Shown piece after piece: positions 11,301 through 21,722 of a stretch of DNA of 64,000 bases. The position numbers and the translations under genes are program-made. Each line of letters begins with the position of its first letter. The first letter of the stretch is position 1. The notes below the pieces were generated by a model, which saw only the letters and a program-made list of their open reading frames with translations, searched no databases and was not told the origin of the DNA. Source of the stretch: Zopfochytrium polystomum (Eukaryota > Chytridiomycota > Chytridiomycetes > Chytridiales > Chytridiaceae); contig JAIVFJ010000097.1 in assembly GCA_025765615.1 (NCBI GenBank), positions 62,001-126,000 of the forward strand, given 5' to 3'.

Positions 11301-13399
11301 ATGAGCAGCGGTAAGTGAGTGCGGGGCTAACAACTGCAACAAGAACCACAACCACAACCCCGACCTCGGAAATAATGCACTCCTCCTTCCGGCTATCCCT
11401 TCCCCCCCGTTTTCGCCATCCATGTTCCCGTCGGTAACGGCACCCCACTCCCTTCCCCTGTACTTATGTTTGCGCTGTGGGCGAAAAACGGCGCAAGAGG
11501 CACAAGGCAATACGTTGCAAGACGCGGTGACGGGCCGGTCTCTTAAGCAGCCACCCTGGGCGTCAGTTTGGTTTCAGAGATTGCGAGGGAGGGCGGGCGC
11601 TTCTTGAGAAAAGTGCGGATATTGTGCTTTTCAATGCCGTCCCTTGGACCCCAACCCGTGCCAGTACTCTGTGTGCGGCAAACCGATCGGCACCTGTCGA
11701 GTTCCCGAGGCCTTTTACGCCCCGCTCGTTCGTTTCGAGAGCGAATGCTGCTCTGCGTTTGCTTCTTTGCTTTTTTCAAGTTCAGTTGTCGTTTCCATTG
11801 TTGGCGACCGCAATATCCTGACCAAGTAACTTTTGACATCCCACCCTTCCAATCCAATCCAAAAACCAACCTCCCATCGATGGCGGCCCTCTCGCTGGAT
11901 GGCTTCAAACGCCTCTTCTCCCTCGCGCTCTTTTCCCTAAAACCCGTACGACTCGTATCCTGTTCTGCCCGCTCCTGCCTGTCTTTTTCTTTTCTACCCC
12001 CCTTCGCAACTCCTTCTGGCGTCTCTCGATAATGATCGCAGATCGCGTTCTTAGACCACGCACTAGCGACGCTTCGCGCCCAGAAGTGAACGCGAAAGTC
12101 GTGAAGAAGACCCCAACAAAGAAGGATGCCAAAAAAGCGTCCATCCAGTCGTCGTCTTCGACGGCTTCCGACTCATCCTCTACTTCCAACAACGATATCA
12201 CAGAATACGTACTCTTCGGTATCGAGAACCCGCTGCTCGACATCTCGGCCGTTGTCAACGCTGAGTTTTTGGCCAAGTACGGCCTCGACGCGAACAACGC
12301 CGTTCTTGCCAATGACGCGCAGAAACCGATCTACGAAGACCTCGTCAAGAGCTTCTCGGTCGAATATGTTGCTGGTATATAACATGTCTGTCGTTCGTAA
12401 GATACGTTTGCCCGACTAACGTGTAAGTCCTTCCTATCAATCAGGCGGTGCGGCCCAGAACACACTCCGTGGAGCCCAGTATCTCCTTCCTCCCAAGTCG
12501 ACTGTTTACGTCGGCTGCGTCGGAAAGGATGCTTACGCTGATCAACTTCGGTCTGCGGCGGCGGCGGATGGGTTGCGCACCGAGTACATGGTTTGTGTCA
12601 TCGTAACGGTGCTGGAGACCAAATGCTGACACTATCCCACACTTGCGATGAACAGGTGGACGAGAGCACCCCGACCGGCCGATGCGCTGTGCTGATCACT
12701 GGCCACCACAGATCACTCTGCACGGACCTTCTTGCTGCCAACAACTACAAGTTCGATCACCTCAAGAAGCCCGAAATTTGGTCCCTCGTCGAGAACGCCA
12801 AATTCTACTACGTCGGCGGCTACTTCTTGACCGTAAGCCCCGAGTCGGCCAACGCCATCGCAGAACACGTCACCGCCAACCGTGTGAGCAAGGGCAAGCG
12901 GTTTATGCTGAACCTCTCTGCGCCGTTCATCCCACAGTTCTTCAAGGCGCCGCTGGACGCACTCCTGCCGCACACGGACGTGCTCTTCGGCAACGAAGCC
13001 GAGGCCGTCTCGTACGCCGAATCGCACGGTCTCGCAGAACTTGCGGCGAACAAGGACATTGCAGGCATCGCTAAGGCGATTGCGGAGCTGCCGCGCGGCC
13101 CAGAGGACGCGGGTGCGCCCCCGCGCATGGTCGTTTTTACTCAGGGTCGCGACCCGACGCTCGTCGCGATTGCCGGGGAGGCGGAGGTGCAGAGCTTCCC
13201 TGTGCACGCCGTTGAGGAGTCCAAGATCGTTGACACCAACGGCGCGGGCGACGGTTTCTGCGGCGGGTTCTTGGCGGGCTGGGTTCGTGGACTTAGCATT
13301 GAAAAATGTGTCCACGCCGGTCAGTACCTTGCTGCTTTGGTCATCCAGCGGAGTGGTCCCACCTACCCCAAAGAGGCTTCTGACTACATGTTCGAGTAA
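11301..13399 (+). CDS. ADO1: Adenosine kinase (PfkB family)
   Basis: Phosphorylates adenosine to AMP in purine salvage and the methyl cycle. The core reads YVLFGIENPLLDISAVVN, then YVAGGAAQNTLRGAQYLLP (substrate-binding glycines), GCVGKDAYADQL, VDESTPTGRCAVLITG and the PfkB signature IVDTNGAGDGFCGGFLAGW with catalytic Asp. It ends at 13399. Introns 12375-12444 and 12591-12655 are clear. There are two possible N-termini. An ATG at 11301 (ATGAGCAGCG) followed by gtaagt splices in phase to 12204, giving MSSEYVLFGIENPLLD, the length expected for the family. An in-frame ATG at 12032 instead adds about 57 Ser/Lys-rich residues. Both may be used. Confidence 0.93.
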
Positions 13400-13554
13400 A
13401 CTGTAGTTCACAGAAGCTCATGTTTACTGTTGTATTCTTGGGAGAACATGCAGCGAAGTCCTTTTTGTGTACGAGGTGGAACGAACAGTCGGGTCGGGTC
13501 TGCTATTTTTTTCTTTCCGTCTGGGTGCCAACAGATCCTGTCATTCCACCTTTA

Positions 13555-13591
<37 letters not shown>

Positions 13592-13880
13592 CCTTCTTGC
13601 CGTCAGTCCCAAATTTGCCTTCCCCTTTGATCAAAGCCGACGTTTCGGACATGGTACTTGTGCAGCCTGTTGAGTTTTACAAGCCATTGGTTGAGGCTTT
13701 TAATAGCACGAGCTATAGCATTGATTTATCTTGGTTTGTTTTTTTCTCAAAAGCAAAAGAAGTCGCTGTGCCTGCACGTCTTAACCCTTTGGCCCTGGTG
13801 GCACATATCACATTGTATATCTTCGCCCCATTTTCGGCACGTTGAATTTGACAGCGTCCCAAATACTAGCTAACCCCCAA
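13400..13880. other. Spacer with 35-nt poly-T tract
   Basis: Non-coding 3' flank of adenosine kinase. A run of T occupies about 13557-13591. Nothing else is recognised. Confidence 0.7.
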
Positions 13881-15139
13881 TTGTGTAGGAGTATAGGTAG
13901 TACTTTATTCAAGATATTTGAGCTCTGTACAAGCGGTTGGTAAGGTTCCTGAGGTTTTGATCCACAGACCAGACACCACATCATTGTGCTTCACACTGGC
14001 AATTTGATAGGAATTAATCTGGAGCCATGGTCACTTCTTTGCTCACATACTCCATCGAGTTTTAACCACATCAGTGTGGTGCAACAGGGCGTCATCGTAC
14101 CCGACTGGGCTACCTGAATGACATCCAACAAAACGACTCCCAAAATCAAAACCTTCAGGCGTCTCCTCTCTGCCTCCCAACTGTGCCTTTGGAACCCTGC
14201 TATAAAAAGAGGCACAGCTGGGCAACCCCACAACTGGATACACACGGTGACAGCCCCACATGAAACAAACCATTATTGCAACTGACATGTCTCAAACTAC
14301 CAACAGCAAGGTCATTGATCCACAACATCAGCAACACATCAGACAGACATTCGCAACACTCCAGTCACCACTTCGATACACTACTCGCACTACTACGACA
14401 CCGACCGTGACACCTGACTCATACACCTTCTGCGGCTCAAAACATTCTCGACAAGTCCACCTAAGCCGGGAACGAACTCCATCAATCGCACATTTCTCCT
14501 TCATGATGAAAGAAAGCTCCTGCGAAAAAAGCAAATGTTTTTACGATGTAAAACACAAAGTACAAGCTACTTGTCTAATAATAACATTGATATCTTTTTT
14601 CTGTATCATGCCAAACTCTTGCCCAGCCATCTGGTGCAGGGTTGCTCTTTTGCAGAAATATGCAGTGACATATTCTCTATGCAGATCAATTCAACTTGCA
14701 CAAGTTTTGCTAATAAGGTACAGAGGATGGATGTTGCTTTTCAAAGTGGTCATTTTAGGATTTGCTAAAGACGGGTCACAAACTTTTCTCCAAAGAAAAG
14801 GAGTGGTTTGTTACCTTGGAAGGATTTATTGGTTGAGCGAGTTATAATGATGAACAAGAGAGGAAAGAGAGGGAGTATTTATAGGAGGGGGAGGAAAGAA
14901 AGAAGAAAGGAAGGACGCCCTGTGCGGCGTCAGCTGGGTCCAACAACAATTTGCTGGAGCAAATGTATTCAATTTTCTATGTCCGTGCTGTGTCTGATAC
15001 ATTTTGTGAAATCCACAGGTTTGGAAGATTTTGGCGCCAGTTTGCCTGTAGCCAGCGCAAATCAAAGCAGCTTAGCAACCATTCCAGACAAACCAACTTT
15101 CCATGCAGACAGGCCGTTATTACATGAAACACCAAGTGT
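13881..15139 (+). other. Repeat-island left part, unassigned
   Basis: AT-richer and codon-poor compared with neighbouring genes. A TATA-like CTATAAAAAG lies at about 14199, and an ORF from 14260 (195 aa, Thr/Ser/His-rich start) follows about 50 bp on, as in an LTR-driven element. I do not recognise the ORF product. A short phrase, ggtagtactttattc, is shared with about 54362, hinting at another dispersed family. A perfect 6-bp hairpin, ACCACATCAGTGTGGT, is near 14062. Confidence 0.35.
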
Positions 15140-15765
15140 GGGTGAGGCAAAGTCTGTCTCCTGGTAGGATGGAGCAAGAAGAATCCCACTGTCTCCCACC
15201 CTGGTTGCACCCTCTTCCTTGGATTGAGTTGGAACACTCTCCTTGGAGTGAGACAAGTTGTGACTGGTTCTGTTAAGTGGAAAACAGTTCTGATTTGGTT
15301 CAACAGGCACCTCTGCACACTAACTGTTCCTTGTGTCTGCCCTTTGTCTCTCCAACCCCCTCCAACTCAGGGTTTGACTTGTTGTTTATTTCTTTTGTTG
15401 TTTCTTTTGATGGGTTGTAGTGGCTTGTCATTCCCCTACCAATTCAGTTGGTTCTGCGGCTGGTCTAACTTGGCTTTTGGCCTTGTGCCCCAGGTGAAAC
15501 CCTTCTGTGTCTTGCACCAGAGGATTATGCTTTCTTTTGTGATTGTGTCTGTTTCATGCTTTGGTGTGAGAAACCCCTCTTTTGTGTTAGAGATTTATTT
15601 GTGTTTTTCTTGGGCTTTTTAAGACTCCAAATACACTTTCCTGTCTAGTGCCCCTAGACACCCTCCTTTTGCCCCTTTTCATTAGTCAGGATTGGTATTT
15701 AGGTTCATGCTCTAGTTTCCACCTATAGCTGTAGGTGAGGAGTTAGAGAGCACAGTCTCACACGT
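15140..15765 (+). repeat. Dispersed mosaic repeat, copy 1
   Basis: About 620 bp that recurs in pieces elsewhere in the window. The part 15373-15760 aligns throughout with 54573-54950. The part 15590-15745 is also found directly inside the left LTR of the copia element (17171-17310). The part 15140-15440 is found as its reverse complement at about 20850-21169. Identity by eye is roughly 80-90 percent. No intact ORF is present. It could be untranslated internal sequence of an LTR element or a separate non-autonomous element. Confidence 0.7.
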
Positions 15766-15817
15766 AGTCACAACCGGGGGAGAGCTTTTAGGGAGACCCT
15801 AGCCAAGACCATGATCA

Positions 15818-16063
15818 GTGAGATTAGTAATCTCACAATTGCTCGAATAAATGGCAACCTTTGTTACAAGACAAAAAATTAAGTCTACATAGTGGAAAAA
15901 ATTATAAAAATTAGGGAAACAACTGGAATCAATTTCTCTTTCTGATAGGGTCATACTTCTCATGTGAAAATATACAATGTGTTGCACCAAATCATAGTAA
16001 AGTAAGAGCTGATAAACCTAAGCTATGACCAACACCTTATGTGAGATACTCAAGAATCTCATA
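15818..16063. repeat. Small hairpin-bounded repeat
   Basis: Starts with a perfect 8-bp hairpin, GTGAGATTagtAATCTCAC (15818-15836), and ends with TGAGATactcaagaATCTCA (about 16042-16062), so both ends carry the same TGAGAT/ATCTCA words. The interior is AT-rich and non-coding. Its right 185 bp recur at 302-488 with the same terminal hairpin. The length of about 246 bp and the structured ends resemble a MITE or solo LTR; no flanking duplication was identified. Confidence 0.5.
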
Positions 16064-16250
16064 TTGTTCTTTCTTCATTTTCCATTTGTTATGTCTTTTT
16101 CCCATTCACTTTCTTTGTTTCTTCCTTCTTTTATTCTTTCTTTCCTCCCCTTTCCTATTAATACTCCCCTTGCGCTTCCATTTTTCGTCATTAACTCTCT
16201 CAACCAATAATCTTACCAATCCAAGACAAATTCACAAACACGTTTCAACC

Positions 16251-16434
16251 TGCTTTGGCAGCAACTTTGTCGCTGCCAAAGCAGCCAAATAATCCAGAAA
16301 TTGAGGGAAGAGCGGTGTCAGTGCCTTCGGCACCCCTGCTGCAAGCGAAAAATTGGGACGATCACAACGATGCCCCACAACCCTTGGCGCATTTTCTGCC
16401 GTGTGAGGACACAGGCTGTCAAGCCTGTGACCTC
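16251..16434 (+). other. Cluster of three strong hairpins
   Basis: Three inverted repeats occur within 185 bp: an arm TGCTTTGGCAGC with its exact complement at about 16250-16282; GTGCC-TTC-GGCAC (a C(UUCG)G-type tetraloop stem) at about 16321-16333; and 13-bp arms with one mismatch around a GTCA loop (GAGGACACAGGCT ... AGCCTGTGACCTC) at about 16405-16434. AATAAATAAA, a polyadenylation-like signal, follows at once. A structured transcript is possible. An ORF of 61 codons also spans it. Confidence 0.4.
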
Positions 16435-16689
16435 AAATAAATAAAGTGTATACCCACTTCTTAACTAGTAATTGTGAGGATTGCCACCCTGTCTTGACCT
16501 GCGTTTTGCTGGCAAAATGTGACTAGACGGATTCCTGCTCTCTTATTATTTATTGGGTTTCCATACAACCTCTGACTGGCTCCATCTGTCTGTCACTGAG
16601 CTCTACTTATTATAAATTAATTATTATTATTTATTATTGGCAATGTTGCAGACAGAAAGACTCAGTCTTGATTCTAATTGATGATACAA

Positions 16690-16756
16690 GGCTCCCTTGC
16701 TCAGTGGTTAGAGCACTCCCTTCAATTGGGAAGGTGCCAAGTTTTGAGACATGCTA
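16690..16756 (+). pseudogene. Truncated tRNA-like sequence or SINE head
   Basis: GGCTCCC (acceptor 5' strand), TT, and a D-arm GCTC-AGTGGTTA-GAGC matching the Pol III A box are followed by an anticodon-like arm, CTCCC-TTCAATT-GGGAA (would-be anticodon CAA), and a degenerate T-arm. The 3' acceptor strand is absent because the copia left LTR begins at 16759. The 5' half is convincing; the T-arm is decayed, so it is a tRNA relic or tRNA-derived SINE, not a working tRNA. Confidence 0.5.
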
Positions 16757-16758
16757 GT

Positions 16759-17170
16759 TGTAAACAGTCTACTCTGAGTGAGTGAGTGGAAGGAGTGAAT
16801 GAAGTGGAGATGTGCGTTTGTTGGTGGTCCTTCTCCCCAACTTGGAGAGAAAGAGAAAAACTCTGTTATGAATTATTGATACATAATGATGATGTGCACA
16901 CTGTAATAGTTGCTAGGCAAGTTTGACCAGCACAGGGTAAAAACCTCTCCTATATTATCTGCTTGAGCAGAGGAGGAGGAAAACTGTTGACACTGGGTTT
17001 CTGTTCCACTTAATACTTGGAGTATTTGTCATCAGCGCAAGCCAGCGCCCAGGTCTGCATTGGTGGTGGCTTGCTCTCCCATGGGCATCGTGAGAACGAT
17101 AACTGACAGTCACAATAGGTTCGGGTCCGTCTTGTGCCTCTTGCTGCTAACCAGTCCGTTCCGCCTAACA
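16759..17170 (+). repeat. Copia element left LTR
   Basis: 412 bp, TGTAAACAGT...CGCCTAACA. It matches 21311-21722. The first roughly 230 bp look identical between copies, and the eight differences I can see are all in the last 180 bp. No tRNA-complementary primer site is evident immediately downstream, where mosaic-repeat sequence starts. Confidence 0.85.
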
Positions 17171-17499
17171 TTCTCTTTGTGTTTCTTGGGCTTTTTAAGA
17201 CTCCAAATACATTGTCCTGTCCAGTGGCCCCTAGACATCTCCTTTCTGCCTTTTTTCACTTTTCAGGATTGGTATTTAGGTCATTGCTCTATTTGCCACC
17301 CATTGTACAGTCACTATTCAACAGCGCCAACCTGCTATTCCCGTTTCAGAATTTTCCGTCCATCAATCAGCTTGCAGCAAGCATTGTGTGCAACACACAT
17401 CTTCTATTCTGGACCATTTCTCCATCAAGTACAGCATCAAACAACTCCTAGAGTCACGATTTGTCACCACCGCACTGTTGAGCAACTGCTCCAAATTTT

Positions 17500-20400
17500 T
17501 CCAGCTACTGGTTTTCTTCTGCAACAGAATCATCACTACACGCAACTCAATGCCATCCAACCTAACTCGTTTGTTGGCATGTTCACTGGCAAGACGCTGA
17601 CGGAATTCAATGACTTTATTAGCAACCTTCAGATCAAGGTTATTGGCGAAAAGGGAATTCAGGACCTAACATGGACAGACCTATTCCCTCTTGAGAGACC
17701 TTTCTGCAACAAGGAGAGGCCTTCCATATGTGCGTCACACACCTACCCAAGGATCAGGGGGATGGATTGCATTTCTGGTTGCACTGTTGAAATGGTGGGC
17801 ACAGCACACCAGAGCCAAAGGCTGGTGAAACACCCTCACCGAACTATCTCTATGTACCGACTGTCACTGAGCAAGCTAATGCTGGACCAGTTGGCAACTG
17901 TCAAGTACCGGATTCAGCATCACTTCATGACTTCACCAGAGTTCATCAATGCTGTGCTGAAGATGCATGCCACCTTCATCAAGGAGAATGAAACAGCTTG
18001 GTCAGCTTTGATGATCAGGCTTCCAGAGACCTTGCACTTGTTTGAGCTCTGCCACAACATTCACCTCTATCGAGACTGTGTGGCTGCCATTCACCGAACA
18101 TCCAACAATGCCCACCCATCCAGCTCAATTGATGATTTTGAAAACGGATGGTCAGGGCTGCAGCTATGCATAGACACTCAAAGCCCTTTGCGTTACCAAG
18201 ATCTGAATTCTTATGTGTGCGAGATTGAGCGACTTCAGTGACTATTCATCCAAGGTCATGGCCAGAACAGACTTGATGAGTTTGTACGCAAACTGCAGAG
18301 CAAACTGCACACAGACCTCGCACGCGGCTCAGCTCATAGTCGTTTTGGACTATTCGTGGCAGCACTTCGAAACAATGACGCCTGCTTCAACAATCTACAG
18401 AATATCATGAATGAGCTTACTGCTGTCTTAACTGCCCTTGAGGTGGATGAAGAGGAAGACCACAGGAACCACTGCAACAACTGCAACTGGCGTCAAGTTG
18501 GCGACAACCACTGTGACAACCATGACAACTGCGAAGATAGACACCACTGAAGTGACCACATCCAAGGAGGCTGCAATGACCTTGAGCGAGCAGAATGAAA
18601 CAATCGCCAAGGAAGCAACTACAGGAACAATGACAACAGAAGTCGCAACATCCATGACAACCACAACCGTTCTTTCTCCCCTCGTTGTAGTAGCGAAAGG
18701 CCACACTACTGGTGTGGTTACCACAAGGCATATGTTCACCACATGGAAAGGGACTGTCGTGACAGCCGCAAACCAGGCGTCACCCATAGGCTGGAGCCAA
18801 AGGCTACCTCAATCCATCGATGTCTTGGAAGAGTTGAAGGCACTGGGTGCGAGTTCTGGGCAGAGATTCCAAGCTTGGCCACCAACGCACACACGCACAA
18901 GTCTGAGCACTGCCTGCACATGCGCCAAGCCAATGCCATCTCAGCCAGGCTCCAAGCGCAGCACTTCACACCAGCTCAACCAAACCATGCTTCAGCCTCA
19001 GCAACTGTGGCTGTACTGCAAGCAACTCTTGTTCCTTTCTCTGGATTTCACCCTCAACCTGCTACAGGAGGGCCCTCTGTTTCTTCTTCTTCTCAAATAA
19101 ACGGCCCCTCTTGCTTCTACTTCTTTGTGAACACTGCAACAGTGAGCGCATCACACACAGGCATAGCCTCTCCTCTGTACATGATCGATTCTGGAGCTGT
19201 ACCCACAATGATCCCACAACAGGAGCAATTCACTGAGTACCAATGATTTGAAACTGAACACCATGCCTGCCTAGCAGATGACCATGAATGCCGCATAGAA
19301 GGAATTGGATCTGTCACTCTCACTTTTCCTGGTTTTGATGTGGTGCTCTGCAATGTGCTTCATGTCCCATCACTCAAGGAACTGCTCCTCTCTGTGTCGC
19401 ATGTCCTCCAAGGCCCAACTGCTGGGATGCTATTCACTCAAGATTCTGTCTTTCTTCTTGATCTTGCTACACTCGCATCTCAACACAGCATCAAGATTGG
19501 CAAACAACATGACAGCCTTTCCTATCTCATCCCAGTCCAGCACCCAGCTGCGCAGTGGAAATTTCAGTTGAGCCCATTGCCTACGCATCACCAGCAACTG
19601 CACACGACCTATGGCACTGACGTTTTGGCCACATCCACTGAGAGCAAGTACGCAACACTCTCAAGTCTGGTGATGTTGACAGTGCTCCTGCTCCACCACC
19701 AACAACACACGAGCCTTGCCTCATTTGTGATATGGCAAAGATGTGCTGGCAACACCTCATGGCCAAACCTCGTTTTGATTTTGCCCTGCTGCAGATGCTG
19801 TGTACTGACCAAACTGGAAAGATCAGTACAAGTTCTCTTGACAGTTCCAACTAATTTGAAGTTATTGTTGACTATGCCACAGGCTATACTTGGGTCAACA
19901 CTGTCGCTCGCATAGCAGGCGTCACTTAAAGGATAATTGATTGCTTGATTTTGAAGAGCAACTCTTCCCCACGCGTCAAACACTATTTGTACAGGCAGAC
20001 AACCTCAGTCTTAACACCCAGCAATTTGAGGCCTACTGTATAAACCACCAACCTTTCATTGTCTTTCAGCCTTCTGTCCCTTACGTCAAGGAGGGTGATG
20101 GTGTTGCAGAAATGCCATCAAGGTCATCACCCACATTGCTTCCTGTCTCCTGATTGAAGCCCAGCTTCCACGGTTTTTTCTGGTCCTATGCAATACGCCA
20201 TGCTTCATTCCTGCGCAATTGTGTGCAACACACTCGCACTGGTTGAATTCCATTTGAATATTACCAAGGCTGAAAACCCAACTTACGCCACCTTGGAATT
20301 TTTGGCTGCCTCATTGTCACACTCAACATTGAGTATACAGAACCTGCAAACTCACACAAGACCAAGTTCTCTCCTCGGGCCTCGATTGGACTCTTCGTGG

Positions 20401-20540
20401 GTTTCGATGCAGACAGCAAGTCTATTGCCCTCAGCGACGACTTTACTGCATGGACCATTCTTCAGACACACCACTATAATCTGCATGAGCATGTCTTTCC
20501 TGGCCTTGTCCACAGCAACGCTAAAGTGGACTCATTAAAT
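17500..20540 (+). pseudogene. Copia gag-protease-integrase remnants
   Basis: The Gag part runs in one frame to 18241, with helical text such as LMLDQLATVKYRIQHHFM and ENETAWSALMIRLPETL. About 18716-18765 encodes a His/Cys knuckle (CGYHKAYVHHMERDC). The aspartic protease signature MIDSGAVPTMIP is near 19180. The copia-typical VLCNVLHVPSLKELLLSVSH lies near 19350 and MLFTQDSVFLLD near 19430. Pre-integrase and integrase pieces follow: LCTDQTGKISTSSL, IVDYATGYTWVNTV (about 19865), and PSVPYVKEGDGVAE (about 20070). Frames change several times and stops interrupt. Text stops resembling copia after about 20540, before any reverse transcriptase. Confidence 0.75.
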
Positions 20541-20849
20541 AACGAAAGTTCTCAGGTAACGCTCCAGTCCGCCAGACCATTTTGTAGATTTGCCAATTTC
20601 TCTCACCCACCAAAATATTTCCACATCTGCTTTGGGGAACAGACTTGCCCTCATATGATGCACTTTCTTGCGAAAATGAACTCCGCTGCAGTAAAATTGC
20701 ATGAATTATTGCTGAAAAACCAATGCTCTGGTTTGGACCGGAGGCCAACCGTAATCACAAAGAATTGTGCAAGACACAGAAGGCTTCTCTGGGAGGCAGC
20801 GGCGACAGTAGCAGACCAATCGATCACCAGAACCGCAGCCAAGCCAGCG

Positions 20850-21169
20850 CTAAGGGAGTGGCAAGCAACTACAACCCATAAAAAGAAACAATAAACAAAG
20901 CAAAACAACAAGTGAAACCCTGAGTTGGAGGGGTCGGAGAGACAAAGGGGACACAAGGAACAGCTTGTGTGCAAAGGTGCCTGTTGAACCAAAATTAGAA
21001 CTGTTTCCACTTAGCAGAACCAGACACACGTTGTTTCATTCCAAGGAGAGTGTCCTAAATCAATCCAAGGAAGGGGGGTGGACACCTGGGCTGGACGCTT
21101 CTTGCTTCAGCCTACGACACAGAACTCTGCCTCACCAGGCCAGAGAGAATCACCAATCTTTGAAGCAAG
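20850..21169 (-). repeat. Inverted copy of mosaic repeat
   Basis: Reverse complement of about 15130-15440. Recognisable blocks include the complements of 'ttcaacaggcacct' and of 'caactcagggttt'. It is followed directly by an inverted LTR fragment at 21170. Confidence 0.7.
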
Positions 21170-21310
21170 TGTTAGGTGGAACTGACTGGTTAGCAGCAAG
21201 AGGCACAAGACGGACCCAAACCTATTGTGACTGTCAGTTATCGTTCTCACGATGCCCATGGGAGAGCAAGCCACCACCAATGCAGACTTGGGTGCTGGCT
21301 TGCACTGATG
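21170..21310 (-). repeat. Inverted partial LTR
   Basis: 141 bp that is the reverse complement of the last 141 bp of the LTR (17030-17170), with a few differences. It abuts the intact right LTR, so the right end of the element carries a head-to-head LTR junction that could form a long hairpin. Confidence 0.8.
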
Positions 21311-21722
21311 TGTAAACAGTCTACTCTGAGTGAGTGAGTGGAAGGAGTGAATGAAGTGGAGATGTGCGTTTGTTGGTGGTCCTTCTCCCCAACTTGGAGA
21401 GAAAGAGAAAAACTCTGTTATGAATTATTGATACATAATGATGATGTGCACACTGTAATAGTTGCTAGGCAAGTTTGACCAGCACAGGGTAAAAACCTCT
21501 CCTATATTATCTGCTTGAGCAGAGGAGGAGGAAAACTGTTGACACTGGGTTTCCGTTCCACTTAATACTTGGAGTATTTGTCATCAGCGCAAGCCAGCAC
21601 CCAGGTCTGCATTGGCGGTGGCTCACTCTCCCATGGGCATTGTGAGAACGATAACTGACAGTCACAATAGGTTCGGGTCCGTCTTATGCCTCTTGCTGCT
21701 AACCAGTCAGTTCCGCCTAACA
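21311..21722 (+). repeat. Copia element right LTR
   Basis: 412 bp copy of the left LTR in direct orientation, ending CGCCTAACA at 21722. Unique-looking sequence follows. Confidence 0.85.

Larger units (their letters stand above)
16759..21722 (+). mobile_element. Decayed Ty1/copia-type LTR element
   Basis: Two 412-bp direct repeats with TG...CA ends flank coding remnants in copia order: gag, zinc knuckle, protease, integrase. The reading is broken by frameshifts and stops, and no reverse transcriptase or RNase H is present after the integrase remnant. Mosaic-repeat sequence adjoins both LTRs on the inside, in opposite orientations. A partial LTR copy lies inverted just before the right LTR. 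The 5-bp flanks differ (CTAGT left, GCAAG right), so there is no target duplication. This looks like a recombinant or nested structure, not a single clean insertion. Confidence 0.75.

Noticed and set aside
12713..13411. 232-codon minus-strand ORF over adenosine kinase
   Set aside because: Direct antisense of a clearly identified PfkB kinase.
13557..13591. Poly-T run read as a Pol III terminator or transposon tail
   Set aside because: Similar homopolymer runs occur throughout the spacers, and no Pol III gene or element end adjoins it.
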